Positions 26,727-35,710 are shown, counted from the first letter of the stretch. The stretch is 49,361 nucleotides of DNA from Lachnospiraceae bacterium (GCA_022792535.1 JAAWBG010000061.1:1-49361), one strand, 5' to 3'. The notes: a model not told the origin generated them from the sequence alone. Program-made: numbers and translations.

Positions 26727-27521
26727 ATGGAGGCATATACAGGATTTGCAGAGGTTTATGATCTATTTATGGACAATGTGCCTTATGAAGCATGGAGCCG
26801 GTACTTGATTCATCTGCTGCGGGAGTATGGCATAGAAGATGGACTTGTACTGGACTTAGGCTGCGGCACAGGAAAGATGACAAGGCTGCTTGCTCAGGCA
26901 GGTTACGACATGATTGGCATAGATTATTCCGAGGAAATGCTTCAGATTGCAAGGGAGGCGTCTTTTGATCTGTCTGCAGAGGGACAAGATATTCTGTATC
27001 TTTTGCAGGATATGAGGGAATTTGAACTGTATGGAACGGTGCGGGCGGTGATCAGCGTCTGTGATTCCATCAATTACATTTTAGAGGAAGAAGAGCTGCT
27101 GCAGGTTTTTTGTCTGGTCAACAATTATTTAGACCCAGGAGGTATCTTTATCTTTGATATGAATACCCTGTATAAATATAGGGAAGTCTTAGGGGAAACT
27201 GTGATATGCGAGAACCGGGAAGAGGGCAGTTTTATCTGGGAAAATTTTTATGAGGAAGAAGAGCAGATCAACCAGTATGATCTGACGTTTTTTATCCGGG
27301 AAGAAAGAGAAGATTTCAGGGGAGAGACCTTTTATCGAAAATACGAGGAAACTCATTTTCAGCGGGGATATGAGGAAGAAAAGGTGAAAAACTTGCTGGA
27401 GCAGGCAGGGATGGAAGTATTGGCCTGCCTGGATGAGGTTACGCATGGGCCAGCCATGGAAGAGAGCGAGAGAATTTATATCATAGCAAGGGAGAGAGAA
27501 AAATGGAAGACTATATTGTAA
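26727..27521 (+). CDS. Class I SAM-dependent methyltransferase
   Basis: A 264-residue cytoplasmic methyltransferase. Motif I is VLDLGCGTGKMTRLLAQAG (about residues 40-58), the acidic residue closing strand 2 is in MIGIDYSEEML, and a post-motif segment is VISVCDSINYIL. The C-terminal half contains the beta-rich insertion seen in small-molecule methyltransferases of this type. The target is unknown. ATG 26727 follows GGAGGAG at 6 nt. It overlaps hslO by 19 nt, so the two are translationally linked. A redox or stress-related role is possible from that link alone. Confidence 0.88.
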   Translation: MEAYTGFAEVYDLFMDNVPYEAWSRYLIHLLREYGIEDGLVLDLGCGTGKMTRLLAQAGYDMIGIDYSEEMLQIAREASFDLSAEGQDILYLLQDMREFELYGTVRAVISVCDSINYILEEEELLQVFCLVNNYLDPGGIFIFDMNTLYKYREVLGETVICENREEGSFIWENFYEEEEQINQYDLTFFIREEREDFRGETFYRKYEETHFQRGYEEEKVKNLLEQAGMEVLACLDEVTHGPAMEESERIYIIAREREKWKTIL

Positions 27522-28369
27522 GAGCGACAGCGGCAGATCATCAGATTCGGGCATTTGCCATTACCTCCAGAAATTTGGTGGAGCAGGCCAGAATTTATCA
27601 CAATACCAGTCCGGTGATCACTGCGGCTTTGGGCAGGCTTTTGACAGGAGGCGCTATGATGGGCGTGATGATGAAGGGGACAGAAGATCTCTTGACCCTT
27701 CAGATCAAATGCAGCGGGGAAGCCAGAGGAATGACAGTAACAGCAGACAGCCACGGGAATGTGAAAGGCTGTCCTCAGGTACCGGACGTAATGCTGAGAC
27801 CCAATGCTCAGGGAAAATTAGATGTGGGAGGAGCTCTTGGGCCTGGTATCTTAAGTGTGATCAAAGATCTTGGCATGAAAGAACCTTATGTAGGACAAGT
27901 CGCACTGCAGACCTCAGAAATCGCAGAAGACCTGACCTATTATTTTGCCACTTCAGAACAAGTGCCTTCTGCAGTTGGGCTGGGGGTATTGATGAATCGG
28001 GATAATACCGTAAAACAGGCAGGCGGATTTATCATTCAGCTGATGCCGGATACTGAGGAACAAGTGGTGGCCGCCTTGGAGAAACAAGTGGCCAAAATCG
28101 CTTCTGTGACGGATCTTTTAGAACAGGGGGCAACACCGGAGACTTTATTAGAGCAGGTACTGGGAGAACTAGGCCTTGAGATCATGGAAAAGATTCCGGC
28201 AGAATACCGTTGCGACTGTTCCAGAGAACGGGTGACGAAAGCCATTGTCAGCATTGGCGTAAAAGATATTCAAGAGATGATCGAAGACAATGAACCGATT
28301 GAGGTAAACTGCCAGTTTTGCGATAAACATTATGTATTTACACCAAAAGATTTAAAAGCACTACTGTAA
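27503..28369 (+). CDS. hslO: Redox-regulated chaperone Hsp33
   Basis: A 288-residue holdase chaperone activated by oxidative unfolding. The N-terminal core includes AAALGRLLTGGAMMG-like sequence (here TAALGRLLTGGAMMG) and LDVGGALGPG. The zinc-binding switch is intact at the C-terminus: CDCSRERV (C237, C239) and CQFCDKHY (C270, C273). Reactive oxygen releases the zinc and turns the protein on. It starts inside the end of the methyltransferase gene. NAD synthetase follows after 44 bp. Confidence 0.95.
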   Translation: MEDYIVRATAADHQIRAFAITSRNLVEQARIYHNTSPVITAALGRLLTGGAMMGVMMKGTEDLLTLQIKCSGEARGMTVTADSHGNVKGCPQVPDVMLRPNAQGKLDVGGALGPGILSVIKDLGMKEPYVGQVALQTSEIAEDLTYYFATSEQVPSAVGLGVLMNRDNTVKQAGGFIIQLMPDTEEQVVAALEKQVAKIASVTDLLEQGATPETLLEQVLGELGLEIMEKIPAEYRCDCSRERVTKAIVSIGVKDIQEMIEDNEPIEVNCQFCDKHYVFTPKDLKALL

Positions 28370-28413
28370 AAACAGATGTTGAGAATAGGGCAAGAAACAG
28401 AAAGGAGAACTCA

Positions 28414-30357
28414 GTGAGAGACGGATTTATTAAGGCAGCGGCAGTGACCCCCAGAATCCGGGTGGCTGATCCTGCCTATAACAAACAGAGGATAATAGAG
28501 AAGATTCAGGAGGCGGAAGTGCAGCGGGCAGTGGTTGTTGTATTTCCAGAGCTCTGCATTACCGGGTATACCTGCGGGGATTTGTTTTTGATGGAACCTT
28601 TGCTGGAAGAGGCGAAGCAGGCTCTTTTAGAGATTGCAGAGGAGACCAATGGAAAGAATATGCTGGTGTTTGTGGGACTGCCTTTTGCATGGAATGGCAG
28701 GCTCTATAATGTGGCGGCGGCGCTGGGAAATGGAAATGTGTTAGGATTGGTGCCGAAAATGTGCATTCCCAATTACAATGAATTTTATGAGGGACGTTAT
28801 TTCACGCCAGGCAGGAAAGAGGCGGTAGAAGTAACCGTGACAGGACAAGACAGGGTCCCCATGGGAAGCAATCTTTTATTTCAGGCAGACAGCATACCAG
28901 AATTGAAGATCGGAGCGGAGATCTGTGAAGATTTGTGGACGCCCAGCCCTCCTAGTATTTCCCATGGACTGGCAGGGGCCAATCTGATGGTCAATCTATC
29001 AGCCAGCGATGAGATTACAGGAAAAGACCGTTACCGGAAAAATCTGGTGGAAGGCCAGTCGGCAAGATTAGTCTGCGGTTATGTCTATGCAAGCGCAGGG
29101 GAAGGAGAATCTACCCAGGACGTGGTATATTCCGGTCACAATATGATTGCGGAAAATGGGGTGATGCTGGCAGAGGCAGAGCGGTTCGCCAATCAGTCTG
29201 TTTACGGAGAGATTGATATACAGAAATTAAACGGACAGCGGAGAAGAATGTCCACTTTTGTGGGGAAAAAAGAATGTTATCAGGAGATAACCTTTCATTT
29301 GAAAAAAGAAAAAACAGAGCTGACCAGATTTGTGGATCCTTCGCCATTTGTGCCAGGCAGGCAGAAAGAGCGCCGGAAACGGTGTGAAGAGATTCTTATG
29401 ATTCAGTCCATGGGTCTGAAAAAGCGGCTGGAACATACAGGATGCCGCCATGCAGTGGTGGGAATTTCCGGCGGATTAGATTCGACTCTGGCATTATTGG
29501 TGACAGTACAGGCTTTTGATCTGCTGGGACTGGACCGGAAAGGAATTCACGCGGTGACCATGCCTGGATTTGGAACCACAGACCGGACCTATGAGAATGC
29601 AGTAAATTTAATCCGATATCTCCATACGGATTTTCGAGAAGTGGATATCAAAGAGGCAGTGCGGGTGCATTTTCGTGATATTGATCATGAAGAGGAGATT
29701 CATGACGTCACTTACGAAAACGGACAAGCTAGGGAGCGCACCCAGATTTTGATGGATATTGCCAACAAAGAGAACGGGATGGTGATTGGCACAGGAGATA
29801 TGTCAGAACTGGCTCTTGGCTGGGCTACTTATAACGGAGATCATATGTCCATGTATGGGGTAAACGCCTCTGTGCCCAAAACATTGGTGCGCCATTTGGT
29901 ACGGTATTATGCAGATACCTGTAAAGAGAAAGAGCTAGAACAGATTCTGTTTGATGTGTTGGATACGCCTGTCAGCCCAGAGCTTCTGCCTCCGACTGAT
30001 GGAAAGATTTCTCAGAAAACAGAAGATATTGTAGGGCCTTATGAGCTTCATGATTTCTTTTTGTATCATATGCTCCGTTCTGGTTTTGGACCAGAAAAAA
30101 TCTTTCGTCTGGCAGTGTATGCCTTTGATCCGGGAGAGGGCCGGCGGTCGGAGTATCGTCCAGAAGTTATCTTAAAATGGCTGAAAGTATTTGTAAGGAG
30201 ATTTTTCTCCCAGCAGTTTAAGCGTTCCTGTCTGCCGGACGGACCCAAAGTGGGAACTGTTGCAGTGTCCCCCAGAGGAGATCTTAGGATGCCCAGCGAC
30301 GCCAGCGGAGCTGTCTGGATGGCGGAGATTGAAAAGTTAGAAAAAGAGTTCTTTTGA
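28414..30357 (+). CDS. nadE: Glutamine-dependent NAD+ synthetase
   Basis: A 647-residue two-domain enzyme that amidates nicotinate adenine dinucleotide to NAD+ using ammonia from glutamine. The N-terminal nitrilase domain has the Glu-Lys-Cys triad in VVFPELCITGYTCGDLF, LVPKMCIPNYNEFYEGR and GAEICEDLW. The C-terminal synthetase domain starts near residue 330 with the ATP loop VVGISGGLDSTLALLV and continues with IGTGDMSELALGW. Start is GTG 28414, with AAAGGAG 6 nt upstream. Length and domain order are those of the bacterial glutamine-dependent form. Confidence 0.96.
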   Translation: MRDGFIKAAAVTPRIRVADPAYNKQRIIEKIQEAEVQRAVVVVFPELCITGYTCGDLFLMEPLLEEAKQALLEIAEETNGKNMLVFVGLPFAWNGRLYNVAAALGNGNVLGLVPKMCIPNYNEFYEGRYFTPGRKEAVEVTVTGQDRVPMGSNLLFQADSIPELKIGAEICEDLWTPSPPSISHGLAGANLMVNLSASDEITGKDRYRKNLVEGQSARLVCGYVYASAGEGESTQDVVYSGHNMIAENGVMLAEAERFANQSVYGEIDIQKLNGQRRRMSTFVGKKECYQEITFHLKKEKTELTRFVDPSPFVPGRQKERRKRCEEILMIQSMGLKKRLEHTGCRHAVVGISGGLDSTLALLVTVQAFDLLGLDRKGIHAVTMPGFGTTDRTYENAVNLIRYLHTDFREVDIKEAVRVHFRDIDHEEEIHDVTYENGQARERTQILMDIANKENGMVIGTGDMSELALGWATYNGDHMSMYGVNASVPKTLVRHLVRYYADTCKEKELEQILFDVLDTPVSPELLPPTDGKISQKTEDIVGPYELHDFFLYHMLRSGFGPEKIFRLAVYAFDPGEGRRSEYRPEVILKWLKVFVRRFFSQQFKRSCLPDGPKVGTVAVSPRGDLRMPSDASGAVWMAEIEKLEKEFF

Positions 30358-30448
30358 GAACTTTATAAAGTTTTTATAAAATCTTTCTCCTTTGTTAATT
30401 GCAATTGCTTTGGAAAGGATTAGAATATATTCATACAGAGAGGACATT

Positions 30449-31285
30449 ATGTTTGGATATATTATTATCAATAAACCAGAAATGAAATTTAAAGAGTTCG
30501 ATCTCTATCGTTCCTATTACTGCGGTCTCTGCCGGGAACTGCAGGAACATTATGGCAGGCTGGGACAGTTTACTTTGAGCTATGATATGACCTTTGTGGT
30601 CTTGTTGCTGACCAGTTTATATGAGCCTGAGACGGAAGTGTATGTGAGGAGATGTATGGCTCATCCCATGGGAAAACATCTGGAACGAGTCAATGTCTGC
30701 AGCGAATACGGGGCGGATATGAATCTGCTGTTGTCCTATTATAAATGCCTGGATGACTGGGATGATGAAGGCAGGATAACCAGAAAAATACAGGCAGATC
30801 TGCTGAAGAAAAAGTGCGGGAGAATTGCAGAGAAATATCCCCGGAAGGCTGGACTTTTTCAAGAGAAGCTTAGGCAGATCCAGCTTTGTGAGAAAGAGGG
30901 CTCCAAAGATCTGGATGAAGTATCTGGATATTTTGGAGAGATTATGGGAGAAATCCTTGCCTGGAGGTCAGACGAATGGGAGACAGAACTGAGGCGGATG
31001 GGATTTTTCCTGGGGAAATTTATCTATCTGATGGATGCTTATGAAGATATCGAGAAAGACCAGAAGACAGGGAATTATAATCTCTTTTGCAGGGAATTTG
31101 GAACAGAGGAATTTGACCAGAAGGCGGAAAAGATACTCAATATGATGCTGGCAGAGTGTTCAAAGGCCTTTGAGCGCCTTCCGATTGTAGACAACATCTC
31201 TATTTTGAGAAATATATTGTATTCCGGCGTATGGTGCCGGTATGAGCTTGTAAAGAGAAAGAGGGAAGGAAAGAAGCATGTATGA
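30449..31285 (+). CDS. DUF5685 family protein with isoprenoid-synthase-like Asp motifs
   Basis: A 278-residue all-helical soluble protein of the DUF5685 type. Near the N-terminus it has YYCGLCREL (C25, C28), with further cysteines at C70 (CMAHP) and C84, a possible metal site. Two Asp-rich segments stand out: [10 protein letters not shown] (D102, D103, D105, D106) and [20 protein letters not shown] (D196, D200, D204). Their order and spacing resemble the first and second Asp motifs of squalene/phytoene synthases. ATG 30449 follows GAGAGG. The last 8 nt overlap the next gene, a DnaJ-domain protein, so the two are coupled. The function is unknown. Confidence 0.8.
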   Translation: MFGYIIINKPEMKFKEFDLYRSYYCGLCRELQEHYGRLGQFTLSYDMTFVVLLLTSLYEPETEVYVRRCMAHPMGKHLERVNVCSEYGADMNLLLSYYKCLDDWDDEGRITRKIQADLLKKKCGRIAEKYPRKAGLFQEKLRQIQLCEKEGSKDLDEVSGYFGEIMGEILAWRSDEWETELRRMGFFLGKFIYLMDAYEDIEKDQKTGNYNLFCREFGTEEFDQKAEKILNMMLAECSKAFERLPIVDNISILRNILYSGVWCRYELVKRKREGKKHV

Positions 31286-32009
31286 TCCATATGGGGTACT
31301 TGGATTAAATCGAAATGCAACAGAGGAAGAGATCAAGAAAGCCTATCGTTCCCTGAGCAGAAAATACCATCCAGACGCCAATGTAAATAATCCCAACAAG
31401 GAACAGGCAGAAGAGAAGTTCAAGGAGATACAGCAGGCATATCAGCAGATTATGCATGAAAGGGAACAGGGAACGTCTGGCGGTTATGGACAGAGGAGTT
31501 ATGGCGGAACCGACGCTGGCGGAACCGGCGGCTATTACTGGGATTTTGGAGATTTTTTCGGCGGTTTCGGAGGATTTGGCAGCCGCCGGGAACAGAGCCG
31601 GGCTTCTGGCGGAGATGAAGAAAGTACTTATAAACAAGCAGCGGTGAACTATATTCGAAGCGGTCATTACAAAGAAGCGCTGAATGTTTTAAACAGTATC
31701 AGCCAGCGGGACGCCCACTGGTATTATCTTAACGCTATTGCCAATTCCGGGATGGGAAATAATGTGGCTGCCATGGAAGCCGCCCAGCGGGCAGCGGCTA
31801 TGGAACCAGGGAATATAGAATACCAGCAGTTATATGCTCAGCTCCAAAATGGAGGACGCTGGTATGACAGCAGGCGGCAGAGTTATGGAAGCCCCGTGGC
31901 AGGCGGAGGAGATTTCTGCATGAAACTCTGTCTGGCAAATATTGTGTGCAATCTCTGCTGTGGCGGCGGAGGGCTTTGCTGCGGCGGGGTGCCTTACGGA
32001 AGATATTGA
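31278..32009 (+). CDS. DnaJ-domain protein with TPR-like repeats and Cys-rich tail
   Basis: A 243-residue J-protein. The J domain occupies residues 2-65 ([20 protein letters not shown]) with an intact HPD (31-33), so it should stimulate a DnaK ATPase. A Gly/Phe/Tyr-rich linker runs to about 115. Next come two TPR-like helical hairpins ([17 protein letters not shown], then [20 protein letters not shown]). The last 30 residues contain seven cysteines within 22 residues, with pairs NLCC and GLCC in glycine. The zinc-finger and client-binding domains of classical DnaJ are absent. It overlaps the DUF5685 gene. Localisation is probably cytoplasmic, or membrane-attached if the tail is acylated; the latter is speculation. 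Confidence 0.85.
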   Translation: MYDPYGVLGLNRNATEEEIKKAYRSLSRKYHPDANVNNPNKEQAEEKFKEIQQAYQQIMHEREQGTSGGYGQRSYGGTDAGGTGGYYWDFGDFFGGFGGFGSRREQSRASGGDEESTYKQAAVNYIRSGHYKEALNVLNSISQRDAHWYYLNAIANSGMGNNVAAMEAAQRAAAMEPGNIEYQQLYAQLQNGGRWYDSRRQSYGSPVAGGGDFCMKLCLANIVCNLCCGGGGLCCGGVPYGRY

Positions 32010-32037
32010 CAGAACATAGACGGGAAAAGGTGAAGAG

Positions 32038-32553
32038 ATGGATTATATGGTGGTGTACTCCAGCGTGACTGGAAATACAAAAAAAATTGCCACTGAGATT
32101 TTCAGTGCACTTCCGGGAATGTCCAAAGACATGCAGAGTATAGAGGAATATAAGGGGAAAGACGCGGATATTTTTTTTATTGGATTTTGGGTGAACCGGG
32201 GGACCTGTGATATATCTGTGATTGATCTGCTCTCAGACCTTCACGGAAAAAAGATCGCCTTGTTCGGCACCTGCGGCATGGGAAAGGAGAGGGCATATTT
32301 TAAGACCATAGAACAGAAAGTCAATGTCTGGATTCCAGATGACTGTGAATATCTGGGAACATTTCTCTGCCAGGGAAAAATGCCTATGCAGGTGCGGGAA
32401 AATTATGAGATTCCCATGGAGGATTCCCGTCAGGAAATGTGGCGGAAGAGGATGCTGCATAATTTTGATGAAGGCTTGTTTCACCCCAATGAGGAAGATC
32501 TGGCCCATGTCAGGGAATTTGTAGGGCAGGTGTTAGAACGAGTCAGAAAATAA
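32038..32553 (+). CDS. Flavodoxin family protein
   Basis: A 171-residue flavodoxin-fold protein. The FMN phosphate loop is VVYSSVTGNTKKIATEI at residues 5-21. The second loop, IGFWVNRGTCD, and ALFGTCGMG near residue 80 fit the short flavodoxin group common in Clostridia. The C-terminal 60 residues are charged and helical, extending beyond a minimal flavodoxin. It would carry electrons as a cytoplasmic FMN protein; the partner is unknown. It starts 28 bp after the DnaJ-domain gene and is followed by a repeat with a strong terminator-like palindrome. Confidence 0.87.
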   Translation: MDYMVVYSSVTGNTKKIATEIFSALPGMSKDMQSIEEYKGKDADIFFIGFWVNRGTCDISVIDLLSDLHGKKIALFGTCGMGKERAYFKTIEQKVNVWIPDDCEYLGTFLCQGKMPMQVRENYEIPMEDSRQEMWRKRMLHNFDEGLFHPNEEDLAHVREFVGQVLERVRK

Positions 32554-32619
32554 CTGGAAATAAAATAGAGATAAAGATAGAAGCAGGATATATTTTGAAC
32601 CAGAAAATATATTCTGCTG

Positions 32620-32790
32620 TTTTCTCTTATAGGAAAGACCTTGTCACGATAACGTGTGAAAGTATCTTTCCTATAAGAGAAAAATAATATGCGCACTCGC
32701 ACAAGAGGTAAAATATTGCTTCGCAATTGTGCTCGGCGCGTAAAGTGTCCAGGCCCCTCATGAGTGAGGGGCCTGGACACTTTGTTCTAG
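32620..32790. repeat. Family A palindromic repeat, copy 2 (complete)
   Basis: The unit starts with a 19-bp perfect inverted repeat (32620-32638 with 32665-32683, arm CTCTTATAGGAAAGA). It continues with the core ATGCGCACTCGCACAAGAGG and the nested stem around ATTGCttcGCAAT, and ends with a 19-bp palindrome at 32742-32783. From 32659 on it is almost identical to window positions 1-95. It fills the gap between two convergent genes. Confidence 0.88.
32742..32788. terminator. Terminator-like palindrome of repeat copy 2
   Basis: AAAGTGTCCAGGCCCCTCA (32742-32760) pairs perfectly with 32765-32783 across a tgag loop, followed by TTTGTTCT. It lies between the convergent flavodoxin and chemoreceptor genes and probably stops both. 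Copies 1 and 3 keep only the inner seven pairs of this stem. Confidence 0.7.
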
Positions 32791-32798
32791 GAAGAATA

Positions 32799-34448
32799 TC
32801 ACTGTTGTTTTAAATGGAACATACCGATCAGATTTTTTAGAAGTCCCGCTTGTGAATTTAGTTCCTGACTGGTAGCGGCGCTTTCTTCTGCAGTGGCAGA
32901 ATTTGTCTGAACTACATCTGAGATCTGAATGATACGATTCTGAATCTGGACAACTGATTCTGCCTGGGTACGGGCTGCATCGGCAATCCAGTTGGTGGCT
33001 TCTACTACCTGGCTGGTTCCCTCCACCACAGAGGCAAGCTGTACAGCTGTCTCATGGGCAATTTTTGTGCCATATGCTACAGAGCGGATGGAATGTTCGA
33101 TCAGGCTGTTTGTGGATTTGGAAGCTTCTGTACTTTGACCAGCTAATTCCTGAACTTCCTTGGCAACTACAGCGAATCCCTTTCCGGCCTCTCCGGCGCG
33201 GGCTGCTTCCACAGAGGAATTCAGGGCGAGAATGTTAGTCTGCTGGGCGATGTTTTCAATTGTTCGAATAATTTTTCCAATCTCATTGGAACTTTCGCTG
33301 ATCTCCTCCATAGCTTGAATCATTTCCTGCATCTTTCGGTTGCTTTCAGAAAGATGTTCGCTGACCTCTTCTACTTTCAGGCTGGCCTGTTCTGCCCGCT
33401 GGGCAGTCTGCTGTACCTGCAGGGAAATGGTCTGAATCGTTCCCTCTAATTCCTCTACAGCGCTGGACTGTTCTACAGCGCCTTGACTTAAGGCCTGAGC
33501 ACCGATGGACATTTGTTTGGAACCATTGGAGACATGATCTGAGCTTTCCACAATCTGAGACATCGTATCGTTTAGTTTATTGAGGATGTCGTCCAGAGAG
33601 GATTTGATTGAGGTGAAGTCACCTATGTAATCCTGAGTGGTGCCTGCAGTCAAATTGCCGTTGGAAATAGATTCCAATATGGTAGAAATTTCCCCGATGT
33701 ATCCTCGAAGCCGAAGGATTGTGTTTTCAAAAATGCTAGACAGCAGGCCGATCTCGTCGTTGGAATGAATATTTACGGTTAGGTTCTGTTCCTGGCCAAG
33801 TCCCAGCTTTCCTTCTTCCATGGTCTGAGCCAGGAGAGTAAGTTTGGAAAGAGGGCGCGATACCGAGCGGCTGATAAAAAGGGACATCAGCATGATACTT
33901 AAAATAATCATCACAGCGCCGGCGGCACAGGCCGCAAAAACGGTAAAATTAATCTGAGTGGTGGCTTCAGCCATAGAGATTCCAGCAAAGATCAGACCAT
34001 TGATCTGGCCCTTATCATCTGTTGTGGGAACATAAGAGCAGAGATGCTGCACACCCATGATTTCTGCTTTTCCCACATAGGATTTTCCCTGTACCAGAAT
34101 AGTGTCGGCCAGTTCTTCAGATAGTTTTGTGCCTACAAGACGTTCTCCGTTTTGCTGGATTGTGGTATAAGCCCGCTGATCACCCTGGAAGATTGTAAAT
34201 TCGCAGTTCATCTGCTCTTTTAGATCGTCCAGCAGCTGAGTCATATCTTCTGAATCATGAGTCTGCAGTTCATAAGACAACATATTGGTTCCGTTAATAC
34301 ACTGGGCTTTTAACATATTCATCACAAGACTGTAGAACATGAAAACACATAAAGCAAGGACAGCCACAATATTGACTACCAGCAGACATAGAGTCAGGCC
34401 GCCCACTTTACGTCCCAGATGGCGTGTTTTTTTGTTCTTTTGATTCAT
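32799..34448 (-). CDS. Methyl-accepting chemotaxis protein (transmembrane)
   Basis: A 549-residue chemoreceptor. TM1 lies at about residues 17-43, followed by an external single-Cache-like sensor of about 120 residues ([20 protein letters not shown]). TM2 is at about 165-190 ([16 protein letters not shown]), a HAMP domain at 190-245, and the signalling coiled coil runs to the end. The CheA/CheW-binding tip is [20 protein letters not shown] (near 400) followed by [19 protein letters not shown] 34448 follows TTGGAG at 8 nt; a GTG three codons upstream is less well placed. The ligand is unknown. It stands alone between repeat clusters. Confidence 0.94.
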   Translation of the reverse strand: MNQKNKKTRHLGRKVGGLTLCLLVVNIVAVLALCVFMFYSLVMNMLKAQCINGTNMLSYELQTHDSEDMTQLLDDLKEQMNCEFTIFQGDQRAYTTIQQNGERLVGTKLSEELADTILVQGKSYVGKAEIMGVQHLCSYVPTTDDKGQINGLIFAGISMAEATTQINFTVFAACAAGAVMIILSIMLMSLFISRSVSRPLSKLTLLAQTMEEGKLGLGQEQNLTVNIHSNDEIGLLSSIFENTILRLRGYIGEISTILESISNGNLTAGTTQDYIGDFTSIKSSLDDILNKLNDTMSQIVESSDHVSNGSKQMSIGAQALSQGAVEQSSAVEELEGTIQTISLQVQQTAQRAEQASLKVEEVSEHLSESNRKMQEMIQAMEEISESSNEIGKIIRTIENIAQQTNILALNSSVEAARAGEAGKGFAVVAKEVQELAGQSTEASKSTNSLIEHSIRSVAYGTKIAHETAVQLASVVEGTSQVVEATNWIADAARTQAESVVQIQNRIIQISDVVQTNSATAEESAATSQELNSQAGLLKNLIGMFHLKQQ

Positions 34449-34518
34449 TTTACTCACTCCAATACCATAAAATTAACTTATATTTTGGGATACCAAAGAT
34501 ACCCCGCATACCTATATT

Positions 34519-34572
34519 GATTTGGGTGTCAAAAGCGCCTTTGATGCGGCGCGCCCCTTTGACACTCTAATC
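34519..34572. mobile_element. Family B MITE-like element, short deletion derivative (B1)
   Basis: This 54-bp copy keeps both ends (GATTTGGGTGTCAAAAG on the left; CTTTGACACTCTAATC on the right) and one short hairpin, GCGCC-N8-GGCGC (34535-34552). It is flanked by perfect 7-bp direct repeats, CTATATT (34512-34518 and 34573-34579), as expected for a target-site duplication. The central long arm of the full element is missing. Confidence 0.78.
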
Positions 34573-34642
34573 CTATATTAAATAGAATTTTGACAAATTG
34601 CAAGAGTGATTTGCTTAAGTTTTCGTATTTTTTATCTTATAG

Positions 34643-34763
34643 GATTTGGGTGTCAAAAGCACCTTTGGTGCTACGCTCATCCCATATATTGTTATTGCAA
34701 ACGAGTTTGCGCATCAATATATGGGATAGAGCGGGTGCGGCGCACCCTTTTGACACCCGAATC
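34643..34763. mobile_element. Family B MITE-like cloverleaf element (B2)
   Basis: A 121-bp element with 17-bp terminal inverted repeats (one mismatch). The interior folds as arm 1 GCACC-ttt-GGTGC (34659-34671), a long arm CGCTC/GAGCG plus ATCCCATATATTG with its complement (34674-34733, inner stem GCAAAC-ga-GTTTGC), and arm 3 GGGTGC-ggc-GCACCC (34733-34747). It is flanked not by direct repeats but by inverted CTTATAG and CTATAAG, the arms of a family A hairpin. It therefore seems nested in, or to replace the loop of, such a hairpin. Open frames crossing it are not credible genes. Confidence 0.85.
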
Positions 34764-34772
34764 CTATAAGAT

Positions 34773-34905
34773 AAAAATAATATGCGCACTCGCACAAGAG
34801 GTAAAATATTGCTTCGCAATTGTGCTCGGCGCAGCAAACCGTCCAGGTCCCTCATGAGTGAGGGATTCAGGGAGTTGAAGCGGACCTGTCCGCTTTGTTC
34901 TATCT
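34773..34905. repeat. Family A palindromic repeat, copy 3
   Basis: The core (34775-34832) is nearly identical to those of copies 1 and 2. The tail has TCCCTCA-tgag-TGAGGGA (34848-34865) and AGCGGA-cctg-TCCGCT (34879-34894), which pair like the copy 1 tail but with compensated base changes. It directly follows B2, and CCTATAAGAT marks the join. The gap from the chemoreceptor gene to the MBL gene (34449-35079) is filled by B1, B2 and this copy. From 34906 on only AT-rich sequence is seen. Confidence 0.82.
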
Positions 34906-35079
34906 TTCTTTTGATAAAGCCAAAAGGTTTTGTTCCCTTGATTTTTCTTGCAAATAAACGGAGATTATACTAAAATAAACTTTATGACATATTACAAGGG
35001 AAGACAGAGAAATTGAGGACGGAAAAGGGCATGATATTTTGGATGATATTTGGATGATATAAGAAAGGAACAGAAAAAT

Positions 35080-35700
35080 ATGAAGATTGAGCAATACTGT
35101 GTAGGAGAAGTAGCCACCAACTGTTATTTTTTAATCAATGATGAGACGAAAGAAATGCTGGTGATTGATCCGGGAGATTCTGCAAAGATGCTGGCTGAGA
35201 AGATTCGACAGAAGAATTTGAACCCTCAGGCGGTTCTTCTGACCCATGGGCATTTTGACCATGCTATGGGGGCGGAAGAGTTGGCAGAGATATTTGGAAT
35301 TAAGATATATGCTCATGAGGCAGAAAAAAGTACTTTGGAACAGCCAGGCCGGAATGTTTCTTCCATGATCGGCCGGGGAGAGAGCTATCATGCAGATGTG
35401 TTTGTGACAGACAAAGAGGTATTGAAATTGGCAGGCATGGAGATTCAAGTGCTGCACACCCCTGGACATACAGAGGGAGGATGCTGTTACTATTTAGAAC
35501 AGGAGAAGGTTTTGTTCAGTGGAGATACTTTGTTCTGCCAATCTGTGGGAAGAACAGATTTTCCAGGGGGAAGTATGTCAAAGATTGTAAGGTCTATCAA
35601 AGAAAAATTATTAGTATTGCCAGATGATGTGAAGGTCTATCCAGGACATATGGATTTAACCACCATTGGAGGAGAACGTACAGGCAACCCATTTTTATAG
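35080..35700 (+). CDS. MBL-fold metallo-hydrolase (glyoxalase II-like)
   Basis: A 206-residue metallo-beta-lactamase fold hydrolase. The binuclear metal motif THGHFDHAMG is intact, followed by further ligands in LHTPGHTEGGCCYYL and LFSGDTLF, and a late histidine in YPGHMDLTT. The short length and ligands resemble the glyoxalase II-like proteins found next to hemZ and hisS in many Clostridia; the substrate is uncertain. ATG 35080 follows AAAGGA at 9 nt and avoids a 10-residue extension. It ends 10 bp before hemZ. Confidence 0.9.
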   Translation: MKIEQYCVGEVATNCYFLINDETKEMLVIDPGDSAKMLAEKIRQKNLNPQAVLLTHGHFDHAMGAEELAEIFGIKIYAHEAEKSTLEQPGRNVSSMIGRGESYHADVFVTDKEVLKLAGMEIQVLHTPGHTEGGCCYYLEQEKVLFSGDTLFCQSVGRTDFPGGSMSKIVRSIKEKLLVLPDDVKVYPGHMDLTTIGGERTGNPFL

Positions 35701-35710
35701 AGAGAAAAAG

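Noticed and set aside
32038-32553. Bilirubin-reductase accessory flavodoxin (BilS) paired with the 1545 reductase (BilR)
   Set aside because: The two genes are 28 kb apart, and the reductase has the HGGHGW active-site pattern of the BaiCD/dienoyl-CoA reductase group rather than that reported for BilR.
34606-34857. Open frames on both strands across 34606-34857
   Set aside because: They lie on the B2 cloverleaf and the family A core; similar frames appear wherever these repeats occur.
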